This document shows, one piece after another, positions 11,329 through 22,104 of a DNA stretch of 64,000 nt. Both the position numbers and the translations under genes were made by a program. The notes below the pieces were generated by a model that was not told the DNA's origin, did no database searches, and was given only the letters and a program-made list of their open reading frames with translations. Position 1 is the first letter of the stretch; every line of letters starts with the position of its first letter. Source of the stretch: Doryteuthis pealeii (Eukaryota > Mollusca > Cephalopoda > Myopsida > Loliginidae); NCBI GenBank assembly GCA_023376005.1, contig CM042151.1, positions 76,393,985 to 76,457,984 of the forward strand, given 5' to 3'.

Positions 11329-11499
11329 ATGAAAGAGGGTTTGAGAGGCAAACATTATTCCAGTGATGAGGAAGTGAAATCTGTAGTCAAGAAGTGGCTC
11401 AAAGAACAGTCAACAGAATTTTACAGGGTAGGGATACATGCTCTCTTTTGAAGGTGGAACATTGCCATTGAGAGAAATGGTGACTATGTGGAGAAGTAG
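11329..11499 (+). pseudogene. Mariner transposase C-terminal fossil
   Basis: The frame from 11329 reads MKEGLRGKHYSSDEEVKSVV then KKWLKEQSTEFYR and, after an in-frame TGA at 11449, RWNIAIERNGDYVEK and a stop at 11497. This is the end of mariner-type DDD transposases, which close with a LRGKxYSSDEEV helix and an RW...GDYVEK tail (family knowledge). The DNA-binding and catalytic regions are absent upstream, so this is a dead 3' fragment of an element whose N-terminal half is not here. Confidence 0.8.
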
Positions 11500-11603
11500 G
11501 AATGTGATCCACAGAGGACCTGCTTCATTTTGATGTATGATACATATTCCTGTGTTGGTAATTATAGCAGGCCAAAACAAAATGGCATTACTTTTTGACT
11601 CAC

Positions 11604-11604
<1 letters not shown>

Positions 11605-11679
<75 letters not shown>
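11605..11679. repeat. (TA)n-(TG)n microsatellite
   Basis: About 20 TA units followed by about 16 TG units. Valine/cysteine-rich ORF 11650-11916 starts inside it and is not a gene. Confidence 0.95.
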
Positions 11680-11682
<3 letters not shown>

Positions 11683-11935
11683 ATAATCATACTAAGTTCC
11701 AATTACCTTCGAATTGGTAAGACAATGCAACAAGTAGCTGTAACTCAATACAGATTTAACCTTGCTGCAATCCTACTGCAGAATGCCAGAGTATTTATGA
11801 AGCCTCATAACATCATAGAAACCAAGCAGCCAAACAGGACTCAACAAATGGAATCACCTAAATACATGAATGGACTATTCTTGAGTCTCATAAGTACCCA
11901 CTATCTTGGGCACTAGTTCAGTTGTGTAGCCAGTT
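11680..11935 (+). repeat. ~255-bp dispersed repeat, copy 1
   Basis: AATAATCATACTAAGTTCC through TAAGTACC is repeated in reverse orientation at 39438-39690, including CCTCATAACATCATAGAAAC and TGAATGGACTATTCTTGAG. No TIR or tail is visible. Its class is unknown. Confidence 0.75.
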
Positions 11936-12302
11936 GTTATTGTCCAAACCAACAGTATACTGACTGACTAACTTCAACAATATATATATAATAAATAAAT
12001 ATGAATAAAAATAGTGAAAACAAATCAATCTATATAGTGGTATTTTGTAACTTTTTAACACTAATTTGACAGAGTAAGGAGAAATTTATTTTATAAAAAA
12101 ATGTGTAAATACAGTCTAACTGCTCATTTACAGACTCTCCCATCAACAGACTTCGGATGCAAGGGATGAAATCTACAGTCAAAAAAACAAAAAAAAAACA
12201 ACCTTCCAAATAGTCAGCAATGTATTTCATTAGTTTGCAAAGTGACTATGCAATCACTGCAGAAAAAAAAACCCTCCATTTCAACTACATATGCAAGGTA
12301 AA

Positions 12303-12396
12303 TAAGTTTTAACAAGTTGTAGTGTATATTTTAATATTAGGTTGGCAACTAAGTTTTAACAAGTTGTAGTGTATATTTTAATATTAGGTTGGCAAC
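12303..12396 (+). repeat. 47-bp tandem duplication at a mariner end
   Basis: Two copies of TAAGTTTTAACAAGTTGTAG through GGTTGGCAAC start at 12303 and 12350, so the outer 10+ bases of the mariner TIR occur twice. The second copy continues into the element proper. Confidence 0.85.
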
Positions 12397-12525
12397 TAAG
12401 TTCCCGCCGTTTTTTTAAATTTTGGAATTTACGACATTTTTTAATTTTCAGATCTATTTTTTTTTCGAGAATTTTATTTTTAAACCATTTTAGAATCTAT
12501 TTTTTTTTTTTCTTTGGTAATATTT

Positions 12526-12980
12526 GCAGAGTTCCGTCCTGGCCTTCTGCCTCAAAAACTGCTAGCCGGTGGCTGCTGAAAAAAAAACACCAGCTATGAT
12601 TCAAGTCCATAGCCGAAGCGGTGTCACTTGAAAAAAAAAACCCAACCAACTTAGGGCGTTTTTTCCCGAAAACCCAACCCCAACCCTAAACCCCACTAGT
12701 TAAAATTAACAGTTTTATTACAAAATTTGTGGGTTCTGTTTTTCCTGGGTCAGCCTGAATACAGGGCAACCCAGAAAAAACAGAGCCCAAATTATTTATT
12801 TATTTTCCCATTAAACTAACCCTAAATACCAACCCCAAACCCCAAACTCTAACCCTAGTTTTTTTTTTAAGTGACACTGCTTTGGCTACGGACTTCAATC
12901 ATAGCTGGTGTTTTGTTTCAGCAGCCACCGGCTAGCAGTTTTTGAGGCAGGAGGCCAGGACAGAACTCAGTAAATATACC
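12526..12980. mobile_element. Foldback element nested in mariner
   Basis: Arms of ~125 bp are inverted: GAGTTCCGTCCTGGCC, CTCAAAAACTGCTAGCCGG and ACACCAGCTATGATT on the left, inverse at 12890-12975 with ~90% match. The centre holds CCCTAAACCCC/AACCCTAAAT telomere-like strings on both sides, plus GTGGGTTCTGTTTTTCCTGG, a module also found near 27220 and 42440. No clear TSD. Confidence 0.8.
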
Positions 12981-13009
12981 CTTTTTTAAAAATAAATTTT
13001 AGTTAATTT

Positions 13010-13394
13010 TTGTTCATTTTCAAAAATGAGCATTTTCGACACTTCATTCTTTTGGCTTTTAATCAAGGTTCTAAGACTGCAAAAGCTATTTGCGACATTT
13101 GTGCTGTGTATGGAGAGGGTGCCATAGCTGAAAAAACTGCTCGTGATTGGCATGCCAAGTTCAAAAATGGAAATTTTGACCTCAAAGAAGCACCCAATTA
13201 TGGCCATCAAGTTGAGTTCAATGAAGAGCGATTAAACCAACTTATGCATGAAAATTCTCATCAAATGACAAGGGAGCTCGCAGAGAAAATGGAATGCTCC
13301 TACACTGCTATAAAGAAGCATCTTCACTCAATTGGAAAGGTTCAGAAGTATGGAGCATGGGTTCCGCATGCTTTAAGTGACAACAAAAAAAACG
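13010..13394 (+). pseudogene. Mariner transposase, DNA-binding region only
   Basis: The open frame (first codon TTG; no in-frame ATG at the start) has two helix-turn-helix units: about residues 10-60 (RHFILLAFNQGSKTAKAICD, then TARDWHAKFKNGNFDL), and about 75-115 (MTRELAEKMECSYTAIKKHL). It ends at the linker motif GAWVPHAL, which normally precedes the DDD catalytic domain. The frame then runs into the right TIR. Family transposases are ~340 residues; only ~125 remain. The reading frame is uninterrupted, suggesting modest age or trans-mobilisation. No evidence of host use. Confidence 0.8.
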
Positions 13395-13482
13395 GCGGGA
13401 ACTTAGCTGTCAACCCAATATTCATAATAAATGTAATGTTATTGTATTTTTAAAAAATCGTATATAATAATATTATTCCCTT

Positions 13483-13483
13483 T

Positions 13484-13517
<34 letters not shown>

Positions 13518-13575
13518 GAGAGCACTATTGATGCTATTTTATTTAAGTTGTCATTCTGTATTTTTTTAGGACGAT

Positions 13576-13620
<45 letters not shown>

Positions 13621-13624
13621 ATAA
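13483..13624. repeat. (GA)n and (TA)n microsatellites
   Basis: GAGA run at 13483-13522 and TA run at ~13575-13617, ending where the next SINE begins. ORFs 13439-13739 are read through these and are spurious. Confidence 0.95.
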
Positions 13625-13806
13625 GTCGTTGTCGGGGTGGCCTAATGTCAACATCAGCCAGACAGTGAAGGAGTCTCTCCTCTTTTCATTAGTACTAGAC
13701 CAAGGAGATCCCTGTGCTACTCATATGCTGAGTTGGTGAGGGCAGGAATAAAACCAGGAACCTCAAGGTTTCCAGCCGGACACTCTACTGACTGAGCTAA
13801 GCCAGC

Positions 13807-13809
<3 letters not shown>
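13625..13809 (-). mobile_element. tRNA-Lys-like SINE (family A)
   Basis: Same A box (TTAGCTCAGTCAGTAGAG) and body as 6191-6432 on the minus strand, with an internal deletion of ~60 bp (the block holding GGAGCGCCAC is missing). Followed by a TA/T run to 13861. Confidence 0.8.
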
Positions 13810-13861
<52 letters not shown>

Positions 13862-14286
13862 CATTCATGTCAGATATACATTTGTATATTATTTACATTA
13901 TGATCATAACAACTGATATTTACTGCAGTGGTTTTATGACTCAAAAATAATCTCTTCTCATCTACGGACTCAAACAGACCCCCAACCCCTATTATTCCAT
14001 TGATGAGAGGTTTGTCTGTATATATTTGTTAAAAAAGTTGCTAACATTACTTTTTGTTTATGTGGTGTTCAAAATTTATTTAAAATTTTAAACTCTAAAT
14101 ATTAAGCATTTACTAAAATGTATTCATAATGAACAGGTAAAAAAAAATGAGTATTAATAAAATATTAATAACTAATTAATCTACATAAAGTATCTTGCAA
14201 CTTTTTAACACGAGTTTGACTAAAAAAGCAAAGCAAAAGTACTTTTAATGAATTTAAAAAATTTTTAAAAATTAATAAGAGAAGAC
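13862..14286. other. Intergenic, no gene recognised
   Basis: AT-rich, no repeat boundary or coding signal identified. Confidence 0.4.
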
Positions 14287-14715
14287 ATTTAACTCTTTGC
14301 CAACCAAATTTCCCTTATAGCTGTACCAAAATCTTTTGGTATTTTTTACCTGTATGATGGGATATTTCAAAGTTCACTATCTATTCACCTCAGAACCCAT
14401 TCTATTCAAATTAAATCCTATTATTATTGTAATCTAAGTCCTTCTGTTCAGTTATATTAAACTAACCAAATATCAAGAAAATTTGTATTTTTTACCTGTA
14501 TGATGGGATATTTCAAAGTTCACTATCTATTCACCTCAGAACTCATTCTATTCAAATTAAATCCTATCATTATTGTAATCTGAGTCCTTTTGATTAATTA
14601 TAATGAACTAATCATCAGTTTTTTCTACTTTTCTTGGGTGTGGCATGTATAGAAACAGTTGCATGCACAGTGGTGGGAGAGTCACTGTGAGCTGATTAAG
14701 TAGGCAAAGAGTTAA
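14287..14715 (+). repeat. ~149-bp tandem duplication
   Basis: GTATTTTTTACCTGTATGAT through the GTAATCT(A/G)AGTCC block occurs at 14338 and 14487. Flanking TTGCCAACCAAATTTCCC and 'GCTGTACCAAAAT' blocks recur in diverged form near 29155 and 29385, so the unit is also dispersed. Confidence 0.8.
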
Positions 14716-15094
14716 ACAATATAAGATCTGGTAAATGTAAGACTGCCGAGAAACACATTCACCAAAATAAATATTAAAAATTATTAAAAAAAAAAGAGGA
14801 AAGAAAAAGAAAAGAAAAAAGAAAAAAGAAAAAAAAAAAGAAAGAAAATAGATAATCATCTTGAAATTTATTGTAGATAGTTGTGTTCAGTCAGTTGCAT
14901 TCAAACAAAAGTTCAGAGAATGTTTTTACTTTTTTGCAAATTTTATTTTAATCTTTATTTTTACCGAGTAATTCTTCATGCCTTACATATTCAAGGTGTC
15001 TACAAAAGAAATAGACAGTTTTAAAAATGACTATTTAACATAATGACATTAATGATACATAGTTTTATAGACAAACATGTAAAGTAAAAGTAAA
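14716..15094. other. Intergenic with purine run
   Basis: An A/G run lies at 14789-14850; the minus-strand ORF through it (14608-14859) encodes F/L homopolymer and is spurious. Confidence 0.5.
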
Positions 15095-15338
15095 GTCGTT
15101 GGGGCGGCCTAAAGTTGGTATCAGCCAGTCAGCGAGGGAGTCTATCCACTTTTCAATAGCGCTAGACCAAGGAGATTATTTTAGCATCTGAGGTGGAGCG
15201 CCACACCTACCATCAGCTCCTTACTTTACCGCACAGATCCCTGTGCTACCCATACGCTGATTTGGCGAGGACTGGTATCGAACTAGGAACCTTGTGGTTT
15301 CTAGCCGAACGCTCTACCGACTGAGCTAACCCGGCCCG
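15095..15338 (-). mobile_element. tRNA-Lys-like SINE (family A), full length
   Basis: Full copy with A box, B-box region (AGTTCGATACCAG) and terminal GTCGTTGGGGCGGCC; tail side is TAAAGTAAAAGTAAA. Confidence 0.85.
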
Positions 15339-15470
15339 TCATGTAAAGTTTTATAATTACAGGTTACGGTGAACTCATTTCTGAAAATTAGATGCTTAAT
15401 AAACCTTTCTTTTTTTTTTTACAAATCTGGAGTTTTAAAAGTTGGAGTTCTCTGAATAAAAGTCAATATG

Positions 15471-15833
15471 TTTGGTTTGTTTTGTTTTACGGCATATCAA
15501 CCTCAGTGGGTCATTTAATGCCGATAAAGTTTTGAAATAAATCAATTCTTAATGGATAATACAATTATTTTATAAATACCTTTTTCTATTTAACCCATAG
15601 ATGGGACCCTAACAGGTACTACCATTCTGGGTCAGAGTAGACCAGGGAGCAATGGTGATGAAGGGGTGCTCCACATTCCCCAAACTCCCAAAAACTGGAA
15701 CCTCACCATCAGATAGAGTTTAACGTCATTCCCAGGACATGTAGACCCACAGCCACTGCCTTCTAGCACCCATATGATAAAAAGGGGTTGGGGCTTGCCA
15801 TAAGGGCAATAGGGTTGGGAAAATCATATAGGT
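15471..15833 (-). mobile_element. Family B retroposon, 5'-truncated, 14-bp TSD
   Basis: The 3' end (ACGGCATATCAACCTCAGTG) and body are present but the 5' ~230 bp are missing. Exact duplication AAAAGTCAATATGT flanks it (15458-15471 and 15834-15847). 5' truncation with a long TSD is the signature of LINE-driven insertion. Confidence 0.9.
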
Positions 15834-15847
15834 AAAAGTCAATATGT

Positions 15848-16574
15848 GTAAGTTACCAAAAATTGATTGATGGGTTTGGTGGTAAGATTTTTCTTGTAGT
15901 TGTTGGTTGTATAAAGTCCGTAAGACTTGTAAGTAGTTCAAACGTTGGTCGACTGATTGCCAATGGCTGCCTCTCGGCTCTTTATCTATGCCCATTCTTC
16001 CAAGGGCAGACCAGGCCATTCAGACAACACACGGGGTTATCACTCTACTTATACAGGTTGTAATAGAGAGATTCTATGATTTGTGTTCTATAATTTGTTG
16101 TATATGTTTGCTTTCTTTAGGAAGTTTATAATGTTACTGGTATTTGTTGTTCAGAAAAGTTTTTTTCAAATTACTGGAATTTAGCTATTTTTTACTTAGT
16201 GGTTTCTGTTTCTAGTATTCTATGAGGTTGTGTTTGATTATGAGTAGTTCTCCACATGTGCATTTGGGATGTTCTTCTCTTTTAAGTAACTACAAGTGTG
16301 TTAGTTGTGTATGTAGAATGTGGAGTCTTGTCAGAACGACCTCTTTTTGGCTTCTATGAGGGTCAATAATCCATGGTTTTATTTTTGTAGCTGTTATGTT
16401 CCATTCATGTTGTTATTTAATTTTGGAAGTTTATTTGTGATTTGATGTCAGTTTGTGAGAGATTTGGTCAATAAAAACTTTAATAATAAACTACAAAACT
16501 ATATATAATCAGTGTCAATATCTTGAATATTTCTTAAAAATGAATTTTCCAAACTATTTTTTGTAGACATCCTA
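15848..16574. other. Intergenic, no gene recognised
   Basis: No recognised coding region or repeat. The 15863-16063 ORF shows no motif. Confidence 0.4.
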
Positions 16575-16791
16575 TTCAGGGTGGTCTGAAAGTCTTGTCA
16601 CCACCAAACATATTGTTTTAACTTTTATCTATTTTTTGTTTTGATGATATAATATAAGTTATGTAATTACTTTATTCCTAAAAAAAAATCTTTAAAAAAT
16701 TAAATTATTTTCGAGAACTTTGGGTTGTATTATATAATTATTTTACCTCTAAAAAAAATATATGGGGTGACAAGACTTTTGGACCACCCGG
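16575..16791. mobile_element. Mariner-type MITE, 217 bp
   Basis: TIRs of ~26 bp: TTCAGGGTGGTCTGAAAGTC on the left and, inverted, CCGGGTGGTCCAAAAGTCTT on the right, both continuing GTCACC. TA flanks both ends (16573-16574, 16792-16793). The inside is AT-rich and non-coding. Confidence 0.85.
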
Positions 16792-17774
16792 TAAATTTAA
16801 AACTTTCAACTCATCATGGAAAAAGTCTCACTACAATGCAATAAAAAAAAAACAAACAAAAAAACAGCAGTTCTGTACACATTCAGCTGAAACTCACAAG
16901 AGGACAGCTTCATAGTTACACCGAGTAGTCCACAATAAGTCACATGCTAGCAGTAGGTACCCTACTAAATTAAAAAAAAAAAAACCTTAATTTCAAATTG
17001 CTTGGTAATTGATTATTAAGATAGGTGGGACACAGAGATACAACAGACAAAACAACAAACGCTAAAATGTAACTAGTACATTCAACCAGCAGAAACTTCC
17101 ACTTATATGTAACAGAGATAAACAAGTTTGAAATATTGAATGTTGAGACCTTTTAGTGGGTGGACCATATTAGAAATGTTTTTACGGTAGTTAGAGATGA
17201 ATCGAATAAAAAAAATGAAGCAATGGCCATAAAAGGCTATGAAAACAGGATACTTTTAATTATTTGAATCGTTTTGGGTGATGGATGAGGAGGTATATGT
17301 TTAATAGATGAATCCCCAGTTCCAGTTAATGAAATGAAGCAACAGGCTGAATTTGACCCACAGGTCAAGTCCATGCTTTTGCAAATATAAAAGTCAGGCA
17401 TTTTTTTTTCTATTATATAAACGTGTAAAATGTAATCAGAGCTAAGGTGTTTTTTTTTTCTATAAAAATTTTACAGATATTGTTACAAAATTAAAAAATA
17501 AATTTATATTAAAAATAAAAAGATATTTTGTAACCAGAGATAAAAAAAAGAGAAAAGAAAATCCAACATTTTAGGGGTGGGTGGTCGTTTTTTGGGGGGT
17601 TCAATCTAAGATAAAGGAAAACATTTGAATAAACTTTTTCTTTCTTACCAAACCAATCAAGTAGTAATTAGTATATTTTTGTTTTCCTTTTTTAGTAGCA
17701 AGGAGTAAAATAGAGAGTTTTAACCCCAAATAGAAGTAGATATTGACTAACTACAGTAATCTTAATTTGTCATT
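16792..17774. other. Intergenic, no gene recognised
   Basis: AT-rich with several A or T runs. No coding region or clear repeat. Confidence 0.4.
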
Positions 17775-18030
17775 ATACCCACACTGGATTACCTGACAAT
17801 AAAATGACCCCATGTCTTTATTGGTTTGGTAGAAAATATCATACCCACACTGGATTACCCTACAATAAAATGATCTCGTGTCTTTTTTGGTTTGGTAGAA
17901 AATATCATACCCACACTGGATTACCTGACAATAAAATGACCTCAAGTCTTTTTTGGTTTGGTAGAAAATAAAATGACCTCAAGTCTTTTTTAGTCTGGTA
18001 GATAATATCATAACCACACTGGATCAATTT
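17775..18030 (+). repeat. ~63-bp tandem repeat, about four units
   Basis: Unit CCCACACTGGATTACCTGAC, AATAAAATGACC, then GGTTTGGTAGAAAATATCAT, repeated from ~17778, ~17848 and ~17910, with a partial, deleted fourth near 17960. The periodic ORF 17751-17945 is a by-product. Confidence 0.85.
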
Positions 18031-18194
18031 GACCCTCATTTAGAAGTATGCAAATTAGGTTTCATATGTTCAAAAAAACAAAAAAACAAACATTTTTAGA
18101 CTAAAGTTTCAATCTGTAGTTAATTGTAGTATAACAAATTATTTAATGAATTATTTGTCTGATTTTTTTTAAATGACGCTTGACAATCTGTATT

Positions 18195-18515
18195 ATTCAT
18201 ATTTTTACTGTTGTCCTCATCTTTATTGCTATATACACAATGTTTTGGGCAATATGCCCTCCAGCCTTCTTCAGGTGTCAGAATACTTAACATAGCTTAA
18301 AACTTGTACTCAATAATGGTTATCAAATGAGAATAATCTATCTGAATGGATTAAATAAAGGATTTGGTTTTAAGTTCCATGAAGGTGCCCAATTACAACA
18401 AGAAGGTTCCCAAGTTTGACAAGAAACATTTAAAGTAGGCTGGAGGGCACACAAACTGAAACATTGTGTATATAGCAGTAAAGATGAGGAAAACTGTCAA
18501 AAAAATCTAAATAAT
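18195..18515. repeat. Inverted-ended repeat, relative of 7289-7762
   Basis: CTGTTGTCCTCATCTTTATT with ATATACACAATG at the left pairs with the inverse near 18468-18500. The centre shares AGTTCCATGAAGG with the 7.3-kb copy. Confidence 0.6.
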
Positions 18516-18576
18516 ACATATTTAATGAATGTTATACTGTCTCCTACTATAAAATATCAGCAGCTGGTATCAAGAC

Positions 18577-18885
18577 TTTTCCAGAAAACCACCATGAGGT
18601 ACAAATGGAATAAAAAAAAAGTAATCTTAAAAATCTTATGGTAGCCTTCAAAGTTAAAAAACACTTGTTAATTAAGAGGTATAAAATTCTACCAAATTTT
18701 CAGAGGTCTCATAAATAGATTTTTTAATTTTCCAGAAAACCACCATGAGGTACAAATGGGATTAAAAAAAAGTAATCTTAAAAATCTTATGGTAGCCTTC
18801 AAAGTAAAAAAAAAAACATTTGTTAATTAAGAGGTATAAAATTCTACCAAATTTTCAGAGGTCACATAAATAGATTTTTTTTAAA
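18577..18885 (+). repeat. ~153-bp tandem duplication
   Basis: TTTTCCAGAAAACCACCATG through the CATAAATAGATTTTTT block occurs twice, at 18577 and 18731, differing by few changes. Confidence 0.9.
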
Positions 18886-19149
18886 AGGTTGTTTGACTTT
18901 ATAAACTTGTAAAAAAAAATTAGAAACATTCCTGAGCAAATACATATCAACCATAAAAAAAAAATTAACTAAAAAGTCACATTTTAATTTTTCCTTTTCA
19001 GATTAGAGAAGTAAATGCCTGTTTCTGAGTTTAATAAAACAGTGCGTAATAAGTTTATGGTTTTAGTCTCTTTGTTTTAGATGGCATATAATCCTTCATG
19101 GGTTATTTAATGCCAAAGATATCCTTGTAGAAGAACAATATAGTGGTAC

Positions 19150-19297
19150 TATTTACTCCACTGCTGGGTGTGGGATGAGGGAGTTCATACCTTTCCCAAG
19201 GGTATTAGTACAAAAGTGAATATAATAGCGAGACTGGAGTTTGAACTCGTTTACTATGAAGTCGCAGTCCAGAACATTAGCCACAACATCACAGGGT
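19150..19297 (-). mobile_element. tRNA-derived SINE (family C), 3'-truncated
   Basis: Minus-strand copy with CTTTCCCAAGGGTATTAGTA and a diverged B box (GGAGTTTGAACTC). The promoter half is kept; the distal body is missing. Confidence 0.65.
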
Positions 19298-19602
19298 CTA
19301 ACAAGTTAAATTGATCCCCCATTTTGAGTAAGAATATATGTGATACACCAGAGTCACTGATTTTTCACAACTTGTTTTCTGCAAACCAGATGAGGAATGT
19401 ATACCATTTTATACCCCAAGATGTAATGCTGACTTGAAGAACTTGAAGTTTAAAATGCCAATCACAACTTTATCCATCATACTGGTGTTTACTAAGCTTA
19501 GCTTAGTCTGGCTCAAGGCCACATCTAAGATCATCCAAAAGTGAACCCACTCCAGTAGTAACCATTACACTTTGGTGAGGCACCCATTGTATCCAACAAT
19601 TC

Positions 19603-20895
19603 TCACAATGGTTGATATTTTTGTAAATGCGTTTGAGTGTGTTTTTTTAAACTTGAACTCTGTGAAAAGTCTGACCCACAAATGTCACAGTGGAAGGGCT
19701 TTTCGCCAGTGTGTTTTCGCATGTGACTCTTGAGATTAGAATTTTTGATAAATTTTGACCCACAAACATGACAGTGGAATGGTTTTTCGCCAGTGTGTGT
19801 TCGCATATGATCTTTGAGGGTTGAATTTTCAGAAAAGTTTGATCCACAGGTGTCACAGTGGAATGGTTTTTCTCCAGTGTGTGTCCGCATATGTGTCTTA
19901 AGATTTGAACTAGTTAAAAACTTTGACTCGCAAATGCTACAGTGATAAGGTCGTTCACCTGTGTGTTTTCGTATATGAATTGTCAAATGCTGACGTCTCA
20001 GAAATTTGGAATCACACATGTCGCACGGGTAACGCTTTTCTCCGTTATGTACAAGCATGTGACTTTTTAGGTAGATTTTTTGAGAGAACTTTGATCCACA
20101 AACGTCACAGTGGAAGGGTTTTTCACTACTATGAGTGTACATGTGTCTTTTGAGGTATAATTTCTCCAAGAACTTTGATCCACAAATATCACAGTGGAAG
20201 AGTTTTTCACCAGTGTGTCTTCGCATATGTCTTTTAAGCATGTAATTTTCCGGAAAGGAAGCAGCACACTGATCGCAGTGGAAAGGCTTTTCTCCGGTGT
20301 GCTTCCGTTCGTGCCTGACAAGATGTGACTTTTTGGAAAATTTTGCTTCGCAAACATCACACTTCAAAGATTTTTCAACAGTGTGTGTTCGAACGTGACT
20401 CTTCAGGTCTGAACTTCTGGAAAATTTTGACTCGCAACTTTTGCAGCTGAAGGGCTTGTCACTGGAGTGTTTTCGTGCATGTGATTTGAGGTGGGAATTT
20501 TGTGAAAACTTTGCCCCACACACATCGCAGCTGAAAGGCTTTTCTCCAGTGTGTGTCCGAGTGTGTCTCTTGAGGTGTGAACTGGTTGAAAACTTAGATC
20601 CACAAGTGTCACATTTAAAGGATTTTTTTACGGTGTGCGTCCTCATGTGTGCTTTAAGAGTTGTACGTTTTGAAAATAGTAATCGACAAATCTCGCAGTG
20701 GAAGGGTTTATCACTGGTGTGTATGCTCATGTGGTAATCAAAGTTTTGCTTATCGGAAAACTCATACTTGCACTTTTCACAACGAAGAGAATTTTTTTTT
20801 GCAGTCAGTCGAACACTACGTTTTGGACGTTGACTCCTGGTTGAGTTTGAACTTTTACTATTGACTTCAGAGCTCGTCTCATCAGAAAGTTCCAT
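19603..20895 (-). CDS. C2H2 zinc-finger protein, 14 fingers
   Basis: This single open exon encodes 430 residues from ATG at 20895. An in-frame stop lies upstream at 20965-20967, and the earlier TTG at 20940 is a less likely start. The first ~36 residues are Ser/Thr-rich then basic (SQRPKRSVRLTAKK), a possible nuclear-localisation stretch. Fourteen C-x2-C-x12-H-x3-H fingers follow from Cys39 to near the C-terminus, joined mainly by TGEKPF-type linkers, with variants such as TSDKPF and TVEKSL. All metal ligands are present in every finger. There is no KRAB, SCAN, BTB or ZAD domain. The family binds DNA in the nucleus, usually as a transcription regulator; target and partners are unknown. The minus-strand sequence just upstream (...TTCATTGAG, then ATTTGTACA and ATG) could be a splice acceptor, so 5' non-coding exons may lie further out. 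Confidence 0.9.
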   Translation of the reverse strand: MELSDETSSEVNSKSSNSTRSQRPKRSVRLTAKKNSLRCEKCKYEFSDKQNFDYHMSIHTSDKPFHCEICRLLFSKRTTLKAHMRTHTVKKSFKCDTCGSKFSTSSHLKRHTRTHTGEKPFSCDVCGAKFSQNSHLKSHARKHSSDKPFSCKSCESKFSRSSDLKSHVRTHTVEKSLKCDVCEAKFSKKSHLVRHERKHTGEKPFHCDQCAASFPENYMLKRHMRRHTGEKLFHCDICGSKFLEKLYLKRHMYTHSSEKPFHCDVCGSKFSQKIYLKSHMLVHNGEKRYPCDMCDSKFLRRQHLTIHIRKHTGERPYHCSICESKFLTSSNLKTHMRTHTGEKPFHCDTCGSNFSENSTLKDHMRTHTGEKPFHCHVCGSKFIKNSNLKSHMRKHTGEKPFHCDICGSDFSQSSSLKKHTQTHLQKYQPL

Positions 20896-21335
20896 TGTAC
20901 AAATCTCAATGAATAGTAGGAATTGTTTCAAGACTTTCAAAAATCTAATAGTCTTGTAAAAAGTTCAAAATTCCTGATCCAAAACACTTACCTGATTTAT
21001 ATTTTTTTTCTTTTTCAGCTCAAAATTATTAAATTTTTTTTTTCTTTTATAGTCAACATCATTTTTTTTTTTTTTTTTTTTTAAAGACTTTACATTAAGA
21101 AGAATTCTGCTGCCTCTTTTTCTTTTATTTCTCAGGTTGTTTTTAATGTAGTTCCTTACAATGGCCAAAGTTTGCAGGTAAATGTAATTTTTGTAGTTTT
21201 AGTCATTGGTCATAGAAATAAAGATCTCCATGGATAAAAAAAAAATTGTACTTTTATTGAGTCAGTAAAACCTGCAAATAAACAAAACCAAAAAAAAAAT
21301 CAATGCTTTTTAGTCTTTTCATGTTTACATTTGTA
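20896..21335 (-). other. Upstream flank of zinc-finger gene 1
   Basis: AT-rich with T-runs (21062-21082). Minus-strand ORF 20965-21168 is Lys/Asn-rich low complexity and unlikely to be coding. No TATA or other core promoter is certain. Confidence 0.4.
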
Positions 21336-21950
21336 TGAGGGTCATTCAATAAATAAAGGGAGTTTTTTTTGTTTTTTTTAAATTAAAATTATTTTCAGAA
21401 TTTCTTCCAAAAACTGTATTGTACAAGGATTATTCCATAATTAAATGGAATTTTTTTTTAATTAATTTTTTATTTGAAAAATTTTTTCTTAAATTCTTTT
21501 TTAAATTAAAATTTTTTTTGAAAACTTAAAATTTTTTTTTAGAATTCTTTCCAAAGCTCTGTATTGTTTGGAATTGATGTATAGCAAAAATTATTTTAAT
21601 CTTACAATAATTTTTGTTTTGAGGCTATTCAAAATGGCAACAAATCAAAGTGCTTAAAATCTGAACAGAGGTCTGTCATCAATTTTTTAGTGGCTGAGAA
21701 GTGCAAGCCATATGAAATTTACAGAAAAAATGAGTTTACTACTATAAAACAAAAAGACAATCTATGGAGTGGAAACACACTATTGGGTAAAGAAAAAGTT
21801 CCAGGTGCAGCAGTCAGTAAAGATGGTCATACTGATTTTCTGGTAGATGAAAGGACTCATCACTGTTGATTTCCTTGAAAAGGGTGCAACTGTAAATAGT
21901 CGTTCCTATTGCATTAGGCAAAATTCAACTTATCTATTGAATGACTCTTA
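21336..21950 (+). mobile_element. Mariner remnant with TIRs
   Basis: TIRs TGAGGGTCATTCAAT and inverse ATTGAATGACTCTTA are flanked by TA (21334-21335, 21951-21952). Inside are degraded transposase pieces: near 21632 MATNQS, then QRSVINFLVAEKCKPYEIYR, and near 21848 KGLITVDFLEKGATVNSRSY. The latter is characteristic of the region between the second and third catalytic acids in mariners. Most of the middle is deleted. ORF 21847-22044 is the tail fragment. Confidence 0.8.
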
Positions 21951-22104
21951 TATTTTATATATAGCATACAAAAAATCAATATATAGGTATATTCAATTTT
22001 TGAAGAGTAATTTTACATTTAAATTATCTCTATCTCCAAATTAATCAAAACATTTTGAAATGATTGATTTTAACAGGGAAATACTAGCACTCACTTTAAC
22101 CATG

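Larger units (their letters stand above)
12387..13418 (+). mobile_element. Mariner deletion derivative with TIRs
   Basis: The left TIR GGTTGGCAACTAAGTTCCCG (then CCG and T-run) matches the inverse of the right end at ~13389-13418 (CGGCGGGAACTTAGCTGTCA, then ACCCAA). TA dinucleotides flank both ends (12385-12386, 13419-13420), as expected for mariner. It contains a nested foldback element (12526-12980) and a transposase N-terminal region that runs straight into the right TIR. The catalytic domain is missing, so it cannot move itself. Confidence 0.85.

Noticed and set aside
11650..11916. ORF starting with repeated Val-Cys
   Set aside because: The start is a TG microsatellite and the rest is a dispersed repeat.
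14608..14859. Minus-strand membrane-protein-like ORF rich in Phe/Leu
   Set aside because: Read through an A/G homopolymer-like run; low complexity.
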